The position numbers were made by a program, and so were the translations under genes. Source: an uncultured Akkermansia sp. (GTDB taxonomy: Bacteria > Verrucomicrobiota > Verrucomicrobiia > Verrucomicrobiales > Akkermansiaceae). From it: a DNA stretch of 59,289 nucleotides. Positions 1-9,108 of the stretch are shown here, in pieces; the first letter of the stretch is position 1; each line of letters opens with the position of its first letter. Under the pieces are notes generated by a model that saw only the letters and a list, made by a program, of their open reading frames with translations, had not been told where the DNA came from and did not search any database. Where the stretch lies: NCBI GenBank assembly GCA_947626545.1, contig CANQSS010000008.1:1-59289 (forward strand). The letters are read 5' to 3'.

Positions 1-75
1 TTCTGAGGAAACAAATCAACCTTCCTTTTTTTGTCTTCTCTTACCCTCCCTCATTATTTTCTTGGGACACGTGTG

Positions 76-310
76 GGGCAACCGCATTAGAAAATGCGGT
101 TGCCTATGTACGATGTGCGAAGTACGATGTACGATTGCCAAATTCGCGCGCGTTGCGCGGAATTTTTTGAATCATCAACGTATGTAGGGGCTTCTTTAGA
201 ACCATCATCATGATGACCTCTGTTGCCACGAATTTTGATACATATCAACAATGGTATCAGTCAACAAGGGTGTTTTCTCTGTTGCTTAACTCTCTCAAAT
301 ACATTTACCC
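76..310 (+). repeat. MITE-like repeat, copy 1
   Basis: About 235 bp element starting GGGCAACCGCATT and ending in a diverged form of the inverted end (CATTTACCC). The left end also folds on itself: the 12-base arm GGCAACCGCATT is followed a few bases later by its complement. After the hairpin comes a run of TACGAT-like heptamers, and further in a CATCATNATGATGA palindrome. It aligns along its length with copies at 312, 12652 and 40238. It carries no coding capacity. It is joined head-to-tail to copy 2 with one base between them. Confidence 0.85.
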
Positions 311-311
311 A

Positions 312-548
312 GGGCAACCGCATTAGAAAATGCGGTTGCCTATGTACGATGTGCGATTTGCGATGTATGATTTATTAATAATGTACGCGTTGTGCAGATT
401 TTTTCGGATCATTAACGTATGCAGAGATTCCTCTAGATCCATCATTATGATGACCGGTTGTTGTGATGATTTCGATACGTATAAACAGAGATATCAGTCA
501 ATAAGAGCATTTTCTCTGTTGATGACCTTCTCTCAAATGCGCTTGCCC
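312..548 (+). repeat. MITE-like repeat, copy 2
   Basis: A 237 bp copy of the same element, from GGGCAACCGCATT to AATGCGCTTGCCC. The ends are inverted repeats of about 13 bp with one mismatch each to the consensus. The right end lies 20 bp upstream of the tyrS -35 box. An open reading frame runs through it into tyrS, but that is not a credible protein extension. Confidence 0.87.
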
Positions 549-568
549 TGGACACGAACTGCTCACTC

Positions 569-597
569 TTGCCAGAGACGGGGAGTCGTGGTACAAT
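569..597 (+). promoter_or_regulatory. tyrS promoter
   Basis: TTGCCA (569-574), 17 bp spacer, TACAAT (592-597). Only 8 nt separate the -10 box from the ATG at 606 (11 nt from the ATG at 609), so the transcript should start at or next to the start codon. No Shine-Dalgarno sequence is visible. Confidence 0.7.
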
Positions 598-605
598 GCG
601 TCTCG

Positions 606-1835
606 ATGATGACATTCTACGAGGAACTGCAATGGCGCGGACTAGTCAATCAGATTTCGGATGAGAAGCTGATTGACAAGCTGAATGCGGGGGGGATGAC
701 GTGCTACATAGGCACGGATCCAACGGCTGGAAGCTTGCATTTGGGGCATTATTCAAGCTTTCTTATCACGAAACGCTTGCAACGCGCTGGGCATCATCCT
801 CTGTTGCTGGTGGGTCTGGCCACAGGGCTCATAGGTGATCCGCGGGGTACGGTAGAACGCGAATTGCAGCAGAAGGACCTCGTGATGCGCAATTACGAGA
901 GTTTGCGGGAACAGGTGGAAAGAGTATTTGGATTTGAGGTGGTCAATAATTACGATTGGATCAAGGATTTAAACGTTATCGATTACTTTCGCAACTACGG
1001 CAAGTACATTAACGTGGGCTATATGCTCAGCAAGGATCATGTTCGTCGCCAGATGGAAACGGGGATCTCCTATGCCGAGTTCTCTTACATGCTCATTCAA
1101 GCCATCGACTTTAAGCATTTGCACGAGACCCGAGGTGTAGATCTTCAGGTGGCCGGCAGTGATCAATGGGGCAATATCACCACCGGTATCGAACTCATAC
1201 GCAAGACCACGGGTGATGAAGTGTACGGGCTCACGATGCCGTTGGTGACGGATAGCCAAGGCAACAAGTTTGGCAAGAGTGAAGGGAATGCTTTGTGGCT
1301 GGACAAAGAGAAAACAAGCCCGTATGAGCTTTATCAATTTCTCGTGAATACAGAAGATTCGCAGGTGATCAGCTACCTCAAGCGTCTTACTTTCCTTACG
1401 CCCGAGGAAATCATGGCCATTGAGGCCGAGCATACCGCTCACCCGGAGCAGCGCACGGCCCAGAAAGCTTTAGCTCGTGAGATCATCACTGATTTACACG
1501 GGGCGGCAGAGTTTGACAATGCCGTGCAGATTAGTGCTAAGCTCTTTGCCGGAGAATACACAAGCACGAGTTTGCGTGATATCCGCACCGGATTGCGCGG
1601 TGCTCCCCAGGTGAAGATACCCGTTGGTATGGGAATTGTGGACGCACTGGTGGCGACAAGCATCTGTGCTTCCAAGCGTGAAGCACGAGAGTTTGTGGGG
1701 AACGGGGCAATTATGGTGAATGGAGCGGCAGTTACAGATGCAACTTACACCTTCGTGCCGGAGAAAGCGTTGCATGGTGAGCTTTTTATCATGCGACGCG
1801 GTAAGAAAAAGTTTTATTTGGGGACCTTAGAATGA
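606..1835 (+). CDS. tyrS: Tyrosine--tRNA ligase
   Basis: Charges tRNA-Tyr with tyrosine in the cytosol. The protein is about 409 residues, normal for bacterial TyrRS. The N-terminal class I catalytic domain shows YIGTDPTAGSLHLGH, containing the HIGH-type motif (HLGH), and the tyrosine-site run QVAGSDQWGN. The KMSKS-type loop is KFGKSEG. The last ~70 residues form an S4 RNA-binding domain (LVATSICASKREAREFV). The ATG at 606 or the adjacent ATG at 609 is chosen because the frame upstream runs through a repeat element and because a promoter sits directly in front. The stop overlaps the next gene's start (ATGA at 1832), so the secreted protein downstream is probably cotranscribed. Confidence 0.97.
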   Translation: MMTFYEELQWRGLVNQISDEKLIDKLNAGGMTCYIGTDPTAGSLHLGHYSSFLITKRLQRAGHHPLLLVGLATGLIGDPRGTVERELQQKDLVMRNYESLREQVERVFGFEVVNNYDWIKDLNVIDYFRNYGKYINVGYMLSKDHVRRQMETGISYAEFSYMLIQAIDFKHLHETRGVDLQVAGSDQWGNITTGIELIRKTTGDEVYGLTMPLVTDSQGNKFGKSEGNALWLDKEKTSPYELYQFLVNTEDSQVISYLKRLTFLTPEEIMAIEAEHTAHPEQRTAQKALAREIITDLHGAAEFDNAVQISAKLFAGEYTSTSLRDIRTGLRGAPQVKIPVGMGIVDALVATSICASKREAREFVGNGAIMVNGAAVTDATYTFVPEKALHGELFIMRRGKKKFYLGTLE

Positions 1836-2641
1836 AATACGCTCTGTTGCTCACCTTTTTGTTGGGATGCCCTGTCGGAGCACAGCAGGGATCCTTGCCT
1901 CCGGTCTCTGCTGCAAGTATTGAGGCGGAGGTAAAAGCGATGTCGGTGGAGCAAGTGGAGGCCGCTCGAAGCGCCATCAAGCGTGTGCATCTGCTGCGGA
2001 TGATGTTCTTGGTACAGGATCGCCACCGCAATACTCCGGAGCACGGAGCGGAATGCTTGGCCATGGCGCGTCGCTTGCAAGCCCCCGCAGCGTACGTCAA
2101 CTTGTTGAAGGAGGAGCTTGCTGACGCTCCCCTCTCGTTGTCCGGACGTGCCTACTACGCGCACAACAAGCTCATGACCGAGCTGATGCGTGCATATGGT
2201 GTGGACGATCTTTCTGCGCGGTTGCTGGCAGAGCGTGTGCATTGCAATGAGCAGCAGGCCCGTGAATTCTCTGAGTGGCTGCCCGTTCAATTTGTTTTTA
2301 ATCGGGTGTCGGTATCGAAGCTGACGGCCGACGATTACGTGAAAGAGTTGCAATCTTTGCGGGAGCTTTTTGAGCACATGCAACAGGAGTACGCTAGGGT
2401 TGTGGATCGCGCGAGTGCAGACGCCGTCGCCGATGCTTTATTGGGGAGTCTGCCTCTGTTGCAAAAAACTGCTCATCTGCGACTTATGATTAGCAAACAG
2501 CATTCTACCGATATTCCTGGGTATCAGCAATATGTTTATCCGACTGAGCATAAGTTGAACGAACTGCGGGCACGGTTGATTGAGACGTTTTTTTATGGAT
2601 CGAAGAAGTTAAACGCCATGGATGAACTGATGTGTTTGTGA
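1832..2641 (+). CDS. Secreted protein of unknown function
   Basis: 269 residues beginning with a short signal peptide (MKYALLLTFLLGCPVGAQ), with probable cleavage after GAQ, so it should be exported to the periplasm or outer surface. The mature part is rich in Ala, Leu and Glu and looks all-helical. No catalytic motif or known family is recognised. It overlaps the tyrS stop by 4 nt and is therefore translationally coupled to it. The stop is followed by a 170 bp gap holding the promoter of the next gene. Confidence 0.8.
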   Translation: MKYALLLTFLLGCPVGAQQGSLPPVSAASIEAEVKAMSVEQVEAARSAIKRVHLLRMMFLVQDRHRNTPEHGAECLAMARRLQAPAAYVNLLKEELADAPLSLSGRAYYAHNKLMTELMRAYGVDDLSARLLAERVHCNEQQAREFSEWLPVQFVFNRVSVSKLTADDYVKELQSLRELFEHMQQEYARVVDRASADAVADALLGSLPLLQKTAHLRLMISKQHSTDIPGYQQYVYPTEHKLNELRARLIETFFYGSKKLNAMDELMCL

Positions 2642-2707
2642 AAATGTGGGTAGAAGTCTGTTCTGTCCCCTTTTCGCAAAAAAAATGAAAAAAGAATCAA
2701 GCGCATC

Positions 2708-2736
2708 TTGAAATATCCCAGAAAACATGCTACACT
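2708..2736 (+). promoter_or_regulatory. Promoter of the SNF2 helicase/opp unit
   Basis: TTGAAA (2708-2713), 17 bp spacer, TACACT (2731-2736). It leaves a leader of about 70 nt before the ATG at 2812, unlike the short leaders elsewhere in the window. A weak purine-rich site (AAGGCAGG) precedes the start. Confidence 0.6.
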
Positions 2737-2811
2737 CAAATCAAGCCGCAGTACAAGAAGCGGAGTTTGGAGTGAATGGGCTCCGAATAAAATCAGCAAG
2801 GCAGGTGTAAC

Positions 2812-5800
2812 ATGTTAAACTCGTCACTTAATCCGGATCGAGCTACTCTCAATTTCCTCAACGCTTACACAGAAAATGTGCGCAGTGAAGGCGAAAGGCT
2901 GCAAAAAGAGGGCGCTGTGACTCAGATCTTCGGAAATCACCTCTTCATTCAAGGTCGCGTGGAAACGAAAAATGGTGTGTTTCGCACCAGTCTTCGTCTC
3001 CAAGGTAATCGATGGTATGGCTCATGTACGGCTGAGGATGAGGAGATGGCGGGCGTGTGTCTGGTCGCCACCATGATTGAGCGTTTGTATCGCGGCACCA
3101 GCATGCCGGAGAGTCCCAACGAGCTCAATGAGATACCGCTCACCGACGTGTTGGAGGAGAAACTAGGTCGCGATTTGGATGCTCGGGAAGAAGATTATGT
3201 GAATCGCTTGGAAAAGCGCTACCGTCGTTTCTCTATTGAACAGGAGATACACGACCATGACCTCGTGCGACTCAACCCGCGTTGGGAGATTTCCGGCTAT
3301 GAGGCACTGGAGCTTTGGCCTACTCCGCCGCGCAATATCTTGGAGTTCTGGAATTATATCGCCTACGCCTTCGCTAAAAAACGCATCAGTTTCCCCACTT
3401 TCATGAGCGTTGTCACTGACCTCGGCAAGGTGCAGGCGCGTATGCGTGAGTGGGAGCATGAGAAAGAGATCAACACGTGGTATGAGCGTATCCGCAACAT
3501 CAACGAGCGGCCGCCTCAGCCCCAGCGTGTTACGCTTCACATGCGGCTTATTTCCACCATCAACGAGGCTCATTTCGAGTATTGCCATCTGGATGCTGAT
3601 GAGTGGCAAGCCATTCGGGAGAAAGCACAGCTGGATGAGTTGATGAGCGGTTTCATACGCGGCTCGTACAAGATGGATCCCCAGTCGGATATTTTGCTTA
3701 ACGTTCTGAACGACTACAGCGAACGTGAAGGTGCTGTGATGTTGGATCTGGATAAGGATGAAGCGTGCCGTGTGATGAATAGACTCTTTCACCAACCGGC
3801 GCTGAAGGGCTATCTGCTCAATTTGGACGATTGCTACTTCAAAGTGGTCAAGGAGCCACTGAAATGGATATGTATCGATGATCCTATTGTACCGGATTGC
3901 TACGGTTTGCAGCTGGTAACCGCCGCCGGAGTGCATGTCACTCACTCTGTGCGTCAGCTGCCCGGACAGGAGGAGCTCTACCAGTCTGATGAGACTGTGT
4001 TTCCCGGTCCGCCTCGTTGGATGGAGGGCACGGAGGTGGAGCCCCGCTATTCCATTCCGAAAGCCGTCATTGACAGCTTAGACGGTGTAGAGTTTTTGCG
4101 CAAAATTGGCGCTACATTACCGCCCAGCATGGAGGAGCGCGTTGTGGATATCGAAATGATCCCCACTTTCCACATGAAGATTGCCAAGGGCCTCACCAGT
4201 CTGGACACCGAACATGTGCTGCTGGAAGTGACAGCGCAGGACAAGCCAGGTCGTCGGAAGGAGCGCCTCGGCAAAGATGATTGGGAGGTTCTTGAACAGG
4301 TACGCGTGAAGGATGGCACCCTGCTGCGCTTCATCCGCGATTATCTCTACCCCATTCCCTCCATGATCGAGGAAATGACTTTCACGTATGGTTTGCCGCG
4401 CACCAAGGAGGATGATCTTACAGATGAGTCGGGCAGCAAACATTACACTCAGGAGATAGAAAAATGGCTCAAAGAAGTTTATGGTGACAAGGCTGATTTG
4501 CCCAACAGCGTCTTCAAAACTCGAATCACCAAGCAATTTCCTGAGAAGTTTGCCGAGTGGGTAAAGGGGATACCGGACACTGTGCATGTGGAGATGGATA
4601 AGGGGCTGCAGTCCCTGCTGGCAGATCCGGTTGCTGCCTCCATCCGTTTCGAGGTGGTGAAGCAGGAAATCGATTGGTTCGATCTTCGCGTTGTCTTTGA
4701 TGTGGAGGGGCTTACCCTCTCCAAGGAGCAAATTCGCTCACTGGTTGCGGCGCGTGGCGGCTACGTGCGCATGGATGACGGGACGTGGATGCGCTTGGAA
4801 ATTAAGCTTAATGATGATGAGCGAGATGCTGTGACCAAGTTGGGACTGGATCCTTACGACTTGTCCGGAGAGACCCACCGCATGCACGCCTTACAGCTGG
4901 CAGATCCGCGGGCTGCGGAAGTTTTCGATCCTCAGGCATGGGCAAAAATCAAGGAGCGCACGGCGGAGATTCAGATCGATGTGCAGCCGGATGTTCCGAG
5001 TACTTTGCAGGCGACGCTACGACCTTACCAAGTGGAGGGATTCCACTTCCTCGCCTATCTGGCGGTGAATGGCTTTGGCGGCATCTTGGCAGACGATATG
5101 GGTCTGGGTAAGACCATCCAGTCCATCACCTACGTTCTTTGGTTGCGTGAGGAGTGGGCACGCAATCACTCCGGCAAAGGGAAGGGCAAGAAAAAGGAAC
5201 CCACGCCACCGGTGCTTATCGTATGTCCCAAGTCTGTGTTGGATGTGTGGGCTGGCGAGACGGAAAAGTTTGCCCCCGGTGTACGTGTGATGGTCATCCG
5301 CAACAAGGAACAGGCAGATGTGAAACATATCCTTTCCGAGGTGGATATGGTGGTCATCAATTACGCTCAGCTGCGCGTGTGCGGCAACCAGATCAATTCC
5401 ATCAAGTGGCTCACCGTCATTTTGGATGAGGGGCAACAAATCAAAAACCCGGATTCTAAAGCCGCCAAAGCTGCGCGAGAGATTATTGCGTACAACCGTT
5501 TGGTGCTTTCCGGTACCCCGATCGAGAATCGCTTGCTTGATATGTGGTCGCTCATGGCGTTTGCGATGCCCGGTGTGCTTGGCAGCCGTGCCTATTTCAA
5601 GAAACGTTTTGACAAACGCAAGGATTCACAGAGTCAAAATCGCTTAGCTGCGCGCCTTAAGCCCTTCCTTCTCCGCCGTACGAAACAGCAGGTGGCCAAA
5701 GACTTGCCGCCTCGCACGGAAGAAGTGGTACTCGCGCGTATGGAGGGCATTCAGCTTCAGCTGTACCGTCACGAATTGCGCCAGATTCAGAAGGCGCTGC

Positions 5801-6540
5801 TGAGGCTTGATTCCAATGAGGAGGTGAAGAAGAACTCCTTTGCCATTCTCCAAGGTCTCATGAAGCTGCGCCAAATATGCTGCCATCCCGCCTTGTTGCC
5901 CGATTTCAAGGAGATCGTGGAAAAGCGGGGATTGAAAGCCGATCTCGGCACGGCTGAGCTCAATTACCGTGATGTGAGTAGTGCCAAACTCAACGCGCTC
6001 TTTTACCTGCTTGACCAGTTGCGTGAGGAAGGACACAAAGTGCTGGTGTTCTCGCAATTCGTCAAGATGCTCGATATCATTAAGGATCGCTTGGTGGAGG
6101 AAAATCGCACTTTCCACTACCTGACCGGACAGGTGAAAGACCGCAAGGGAGTTATTGAGAGTTTCCAGACAACGAAGGAACCGAGCGTGTTCCTGCTCTC
6201 GCTGAAGGCGGGTGGCGCAGGCTTGAACCTTACTTCCGCGTCCTACGTCGTGCTCTACGATCCTTGGTGGAATCCCGCCGTGGAGAGTCAGGCCATTGAC
6301 CGTACTCACCGTATAGGCCAGAAGAACAAGGTCATAGCTTATCGCCTCATCACTCGTGATTCCGTTGAGGAGAAGATCCGAAAGCTCCAAATCCTCAAGA
6401 GTCAGCTTGTTACCAATGTGCTTGGTGATGACGGCTTCGCCTCTAGTTTGGATCTGAAGGATCTGCAATTCATCTTGGCTCACGGCGGAGAGGATGACTC
6501 GGATGTGACCACGGAGCCCGACGCATCGGATGATGAGTAA
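2812..6540 (+). CDS. SNF2-family DEAD/DEAH-box ATPase
   Basis: 1242 residues. The C-terminal ~500 residues form a complete Snf2/Rad54-type double RecA motor: motif I DDMGLGKTIQS, motif II DEGQQIKN (DEGQ rather than the usual DEAH/DEAQ), motif III LVLSGTPIENRL, and the motif VI region SQAIDRTHRIGQKNKV typical of SNF2 proteins. The first ~740 residues are charged and match no domain recognised by eye. Such ATPases translocate on double-stranded DNA and remodel protein-DNA complexes; the bacterial substrate here is unknown. The tail ends in an acidic stretch. The stop overlaps the next gene by 11 nt, so the motor and the peptide transporter are probably one transcript, an unexpected pairing. Confidence 0.93.
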   Translation: MLNSSLNPDRATLNFLNAYTENVRSEGERLQKEGAVTQIFGNHLFIQGRVETKNGVFRTSLRLQGNRWYGSCTAEDEEMAGVCLVATMIERLYRGTSMPESPNELNEIPLTDVLEEKLGRDLDAREEDYVNRLEKRYRRFSIEQEIHDHDLVRLNPRWEISGYEALELWPTPPRNILEFWNYIAYAFAKKRISFPTFMSVVTDLGKVQARMREWEHEKEINTWYERIRNINERPPQPQRVTLHMRLISTINEAHFEYCHLDADEWQAIREKAQLDELMSGFIRGSYKMDPQSDILLNVLNDYSEREGAVMLDLDKDEACRVMNRLFHQPALKGYLLNLDDCYFKVVKEPLKWICIDDPIVPDCYGLQLVTAAGVHVTHSVRQLPGQEELYQSDETVFPGPPRWMEGTEVEPRYSIPKAVIDSLDGVEFLRKIGATLPPSMEERVVDIEMIPTFHMKIAKGLTSLDTEHVLLEVTAQDKPGRRKERLGKDDWEVLEQVRVKDGTLLRFIRDYLYPIPSMIEEMTFTYGLPRTKEDDLTDESGSKHYTQEIEKWLKEVYGDKADLPNSVFKTRITKQFPEKFAEWVKGIPDTVHVEMDKGLQSLLADPVAASIRFEVVKQEIDWFDLRVVFDVEGLTLSKEQIRSLVAARGGYVRMDDGTWMRLEIKLNDDERDAVTKLGLDPYDLSGETHRMHALQLADPRAAEVFDPQAWAKIKERTAEIQIDVQPDVPSTLQATLRPYQVEGFHFLAYLAVNGFGGILADDMGLGKTIQSITYVLWLREEWARNHSGKGKGKKKEPTPPVLIVCPKSVLDVWAGETEKFAPGVRVMVIRNKEQADVKHILSEVDMVVINYAQLRVCGNQINSIKWLTVILDEGQQIKNPDSKAAKAAREIIAYNRLVLSGTPIENRLLDMWSLMAFAMPGVLGSRAYFKKRFDKRKDSQSQNRLAARLKPFLLRRTKQQVAKDLPPRTEEVVLARMEGIQLQLYRHELRQIQKALLRLDSNEEVKKNSFAILQGLMKLRQICCHPALLPDFKEIVEKRGLKADLGTAELNYRDVSSAKLNALFYLLDQLREEGHKVLVFSQFVKMLDIIKDRLVEENRTFHYLTGQVKDRKGVIESFQTTKEPSVFLLSLKAGGAGLNLTSASYVVLYDPWWNPAVESQAIDRTHRIGQKNKVIAYRLITRDSVEEKIRKLQILKSQLVTNVLGDDGFASSLDLKDLQFILAHGGEDDSDVTTEPDASDDE

Positions 6541-8194
6541 TCCGCAGCCCAGTCGGCACGCCGTGCTGCGCAGGTGGTTTGTGCGCGTCATGTTCGGTGT
6601 TTTGCTGGTGGGGCTTGCAGCCTGTGGGGAGCGTGACAGTAGTGCGACTATTGCGGCGAGGCAAGGGATTCTCCTCCTCGGCAACAATACGGAGATACAG
6701 AGTCTTGATCCCCATAAGGCCACGGCTGTAGCCGATGGTAAGGTTATTTCGACTCTACTGGAGGGATTGGTACGACCGGATGCGCGCGATTCCGGAGCCG
6801 TGATGCCCGGCGTGGCGGAAACGTGGGAAAAAAGTGCGGATGCACGAGTGTGGGTGTTTCACCTGCGTGAATCCGTGTGGAGCGATGGACATCCCGTTAC
6901 TTCCCGTGATTTTGCGTATGCATACCATCGCTTGCTGCACCCAAAATTTGGAGGACGCTACGCCGAGATGCTTTTTCCGCTCCGTGGTGCGCGTTCCTTC
7001 AACCGTGGTGAGGTGGAGTGGGATCAAGTGGGAGTTCGCACACCGGATGACCGCACACTTGTGCTGGAGCTTGAGGCGCCTGAACCTCAGTTTCTGCGCC
7101 GTCTTTTGCACTTCACTTGGTTTCCACTGCCAGCGCACCATGTAGAAAAAATGGGGGGAATGCTTGATCGCCGCAGTCTGTGGTCGCGCGTAAAAGGTTG
7201 GGTAGGTAACGGCGCCTATGTGCCTCATGAGCATCGTCTGAACGATTTTTTGAGCGTGGTGCCTAACTTGCGTTATTGGCGTGCGAACGAGGTGCGTAAC
7301 CGGGGCATCCACTTTCTGCCCATTGTGAACGGTTACACCGAAACGCGCATGTTCTTTGGCGGCAAGCTGCACATTTCCAACAATGTGCCGCCGGAAATGC
7401 TAGACGACGCTCGTAGGCGCTCGCCGCAGGAGTTTTGCCGGGATGCTTACTATTGTACGATTTTTTATCGCCTCAACACAGCCCGACCTCCGCTGGATGA
7501 TGTGCGCGTGCGTCGAGCTCTATTTCTTGCGGTGGACCGCGAAGCATTGGTGCAGCGAGTGGTACGGGGTGCAGGCAGGGTGGCTTACGGTTTCACTCAA
7601 CCGACGGCAGATTACGCCGGTGCAGCAGATGCCGATGTGCAGAATATGTCTCAATCGCAGCGCGAGCAGATGGCGCAGGATTTGTTGGCTCAGGCTGGAT
7701 TCCCGGAGGGACAAGGATTTCCAACGCTGCAGATTATGACGACTTCGCGTGATGTGCAGAGAGTGATGGCCGAGAGTATCCAGGCGATGTGGGCCCGTGT
7801 CCTCGGTGTTCATGTTGAGATACGCTCGTGCGAGTGGACTGCCTACAAGGCTGCACAACAGAACGGAGAGTACGATATATCCTCCTGTTCATGGAGCGGT
7901 GATTTTTTGGACCCCGCCACCTTTGTGGAGCTCTGGCAGAGCGATGCCGGAAATAACTGTACCGGCTGGGGCAGCCCAATCTGCGATGCGCAGCTTGCTG
8001 CCGCCCGTCAAGCGGAGAACCCTCAGGATCGGCTTGATCATTTGGCCGCTGCTGAGCGCGAGATGCTGCGCGCTTGTCCCATTATCCCACTTTACTGGAG
8101 CGAGCGAACTTACATGAAGTCTGCCCGCGTGAGTGGCTGGTACCCGCTCTTGCTAGACAATCATCCGCTGGATGTCGTGGAGGTGAAGCCATGA
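6530..8194 (+). CDS. Peptide ABC transporter, substrate-binding lipoprotein (OppA/DppA family)
   Basis: 554 residues, the usual size for SBP_bac_5 proteins. The N terminus carries a hydrophobic segment and a lipobox, LVGLAAC, so it should be a lipoprotein anchored facing the periplasm. The body begins with the family signature around SLDPHKATAVADGKVISTL and continues with VWVFHLRESVWSDGHPVTS. It captures oligopeptides for the permeases encoded directly downstream (overlap ATGA at 8191). Either ATG at 6530 or 6533 could start it. It overlaps the helicase stop by 11 nt. Substrate specificity cannot be read from the sequence. Confidence 0.93.
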   Translation: MMSNPQPSRHAVLRRWFVRVMFGVLLVGLAACGERDSSATIAARQGILLLGNNTEIQSLDPHKATAVADGKVISTLLEGLVRPDARDSGAVMPGVAETWEKSADARVWVFHLRESVWSDGHPVTSRDFAYAYHRLLHPKFGGRYAEMLFPLRGARSFNRGEVEWDQVGVRTPDDRTLVLELEAPEPQFLRRLLHFTWFPLPAHHVEKMGGMLDRRSLWSRVKGWVGNGAYVPHEHRLNDFLSVVPNLRYWRANEVRNRGIHFLPIVNGYTETRMFFGGKLHISNNVPPEMLDDARRRSPQEFCRDAYYCTIFYRLNTARPPLDDVRVRRALFLAVDREALVQRVVRGAGRVAYGFTQPTADYAGAADADVQNMSQSQREQMAQDLLAQAGFPEGQGFPTLQIMTTSRDVQRVMAESIQAMWARVLGVHVEIRSCEWTAYKAAQQNGEYDISSCSWSGDFLDPATFVELWQSDAGNNCTGWGSPICDAQLAAARQAENPQDRLDHLAAAEREMLRACPIIPLYWSERTYMKSARVSGWYPLLLDNHPLDVVEVKP

Positions 8195-9108
8195 TGCGTT
8201 ATGTTGCCAGACGTGTAGGGCAGGGACTACTGGTGCTTTTTGTCCTGGAGTCTCTCACTTTCTTCTTGGTGCGCGCCCTGCCGGGTAATCCGTTTTTAGG
8301 TGAGCGCAAGTTGCCGGAGCACGTGCTCAGCCAGCTCAATTCATTGTATGGGCTTGATGCTGGCCTTTGGGAACAATTTTTCCGCTATTGGAAAGCTATT
8401 CTGCTGCATGGAGATTTCGGCCCCTCGCTGGTGCGCGAGGGGATACAGGTGTCAGAGATTATTGCGCAGGCTTTTCCCGTGTCCCTTGAACTGGGGTGCC
8501 TGGCTATGCTGTTGGCCGTGGTGGTGGGCATTCCTGCCGGTATGGTGGCGGCCTACCGTTGCAATACCCGTACGGATACATTACTGATGCTCTCAGCCAT
8601 AGCAGGCGTTTGCATCCCCTCCTTTGTGCTGGCGCCAGTGCTCGGCATCACACTGGGTGCGCATGTGCCGGGATTGAGCGTGGCTGGTTGGGATAATTCA
8701 CTGTGCATTTTGCTGCCGGCTGTTACGCTTGGCTTGGTGAATGCAGCGTATGTGGCGCGCCTCACTCGGGCGGGTATGGTTGAGACATTGGCTTCCGACT
8801 TTGTGCGTACAGCTCGGGCAAAGGGAGCAGGGCCTAGGCGTATTCTGTGGGTGCACGCGCTGCGCAGTGGTTTGCTGCCGGCAGTATCATACATGGGACC
8901 GGCTTTTGCGGCTCTCATCACAGGTTCCTTTGTGGTGGAGTCCTGTTTTCAGGTGCCGGGGATGGGACTACATTTCGTGAATGCCACCACAGATCGCGAC
9001 TACTTCCTCATCCAAGGGCTTGTTTTCTGCTATGGAGTCCTCATCGTAGCGGCAAACCTTGCTGTTGATATTTGCCAAGCCTGGCTTAACCCACGTCTTC
9101 GCTCATGA
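8191..9108 (+). CDS. Peptide ABC transporter permease (OppB/DppB family)
   Basis: 305 residues from the ATG at 8191, which follows a good Shine-Dalgarno (GGAGGTG) and overlaps the stop of the binding protein. The N terminus MRYVARRVGQGLLVLFVL and the following FLVRALPGNPF are typical of DppB/OppB. About six membrane segments are visible, with an EAA-type loop near ARAKGAGPRRILWVHALR for docking the ATPase. It forms the inner-membrane channel with OppC. No ATPase gene (OppD/F) occurs in the window. Confidence 0.93.
   Translation: MMRYVARRVGQGLLVLFVLESLTFFLVRALPGNPFLGERKLPEHVLSQLNSLYGLDAGLWEQFFRYWKAILLHGDFGPSLVREGIQVSEIIAQAFPVSLELGCLAMLLAVVVGIPAGMVAAYRCNTRTDTLLMLSAIAGVCIPSFVLAPVLGITLGAHVPGLSVAGWDNSLCILLPAVTLGLVNAAYVARLTRAGMVETLASDFVRTARAKGAGPRRILWVHALRSGLLPAVSYMGPAFAALITGSFVVESCFQVPGMGLHFVNATTDRDYFLIQGLVFCYGVLIVAANLAVDICQAWLNPRLRS

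Noticed and set aside
330..605. N-terminal extension of TyrRS by ~92 residues
   Set aside because: It runs through a non-coding repeat copy and across the promoter; TyrRS begins normally at 606 or 609.
5644..6723. 359-codon minus-strand frame
   Set aside because: Shadow of the SNF2 motor domain and the start of the binding-protein gene.
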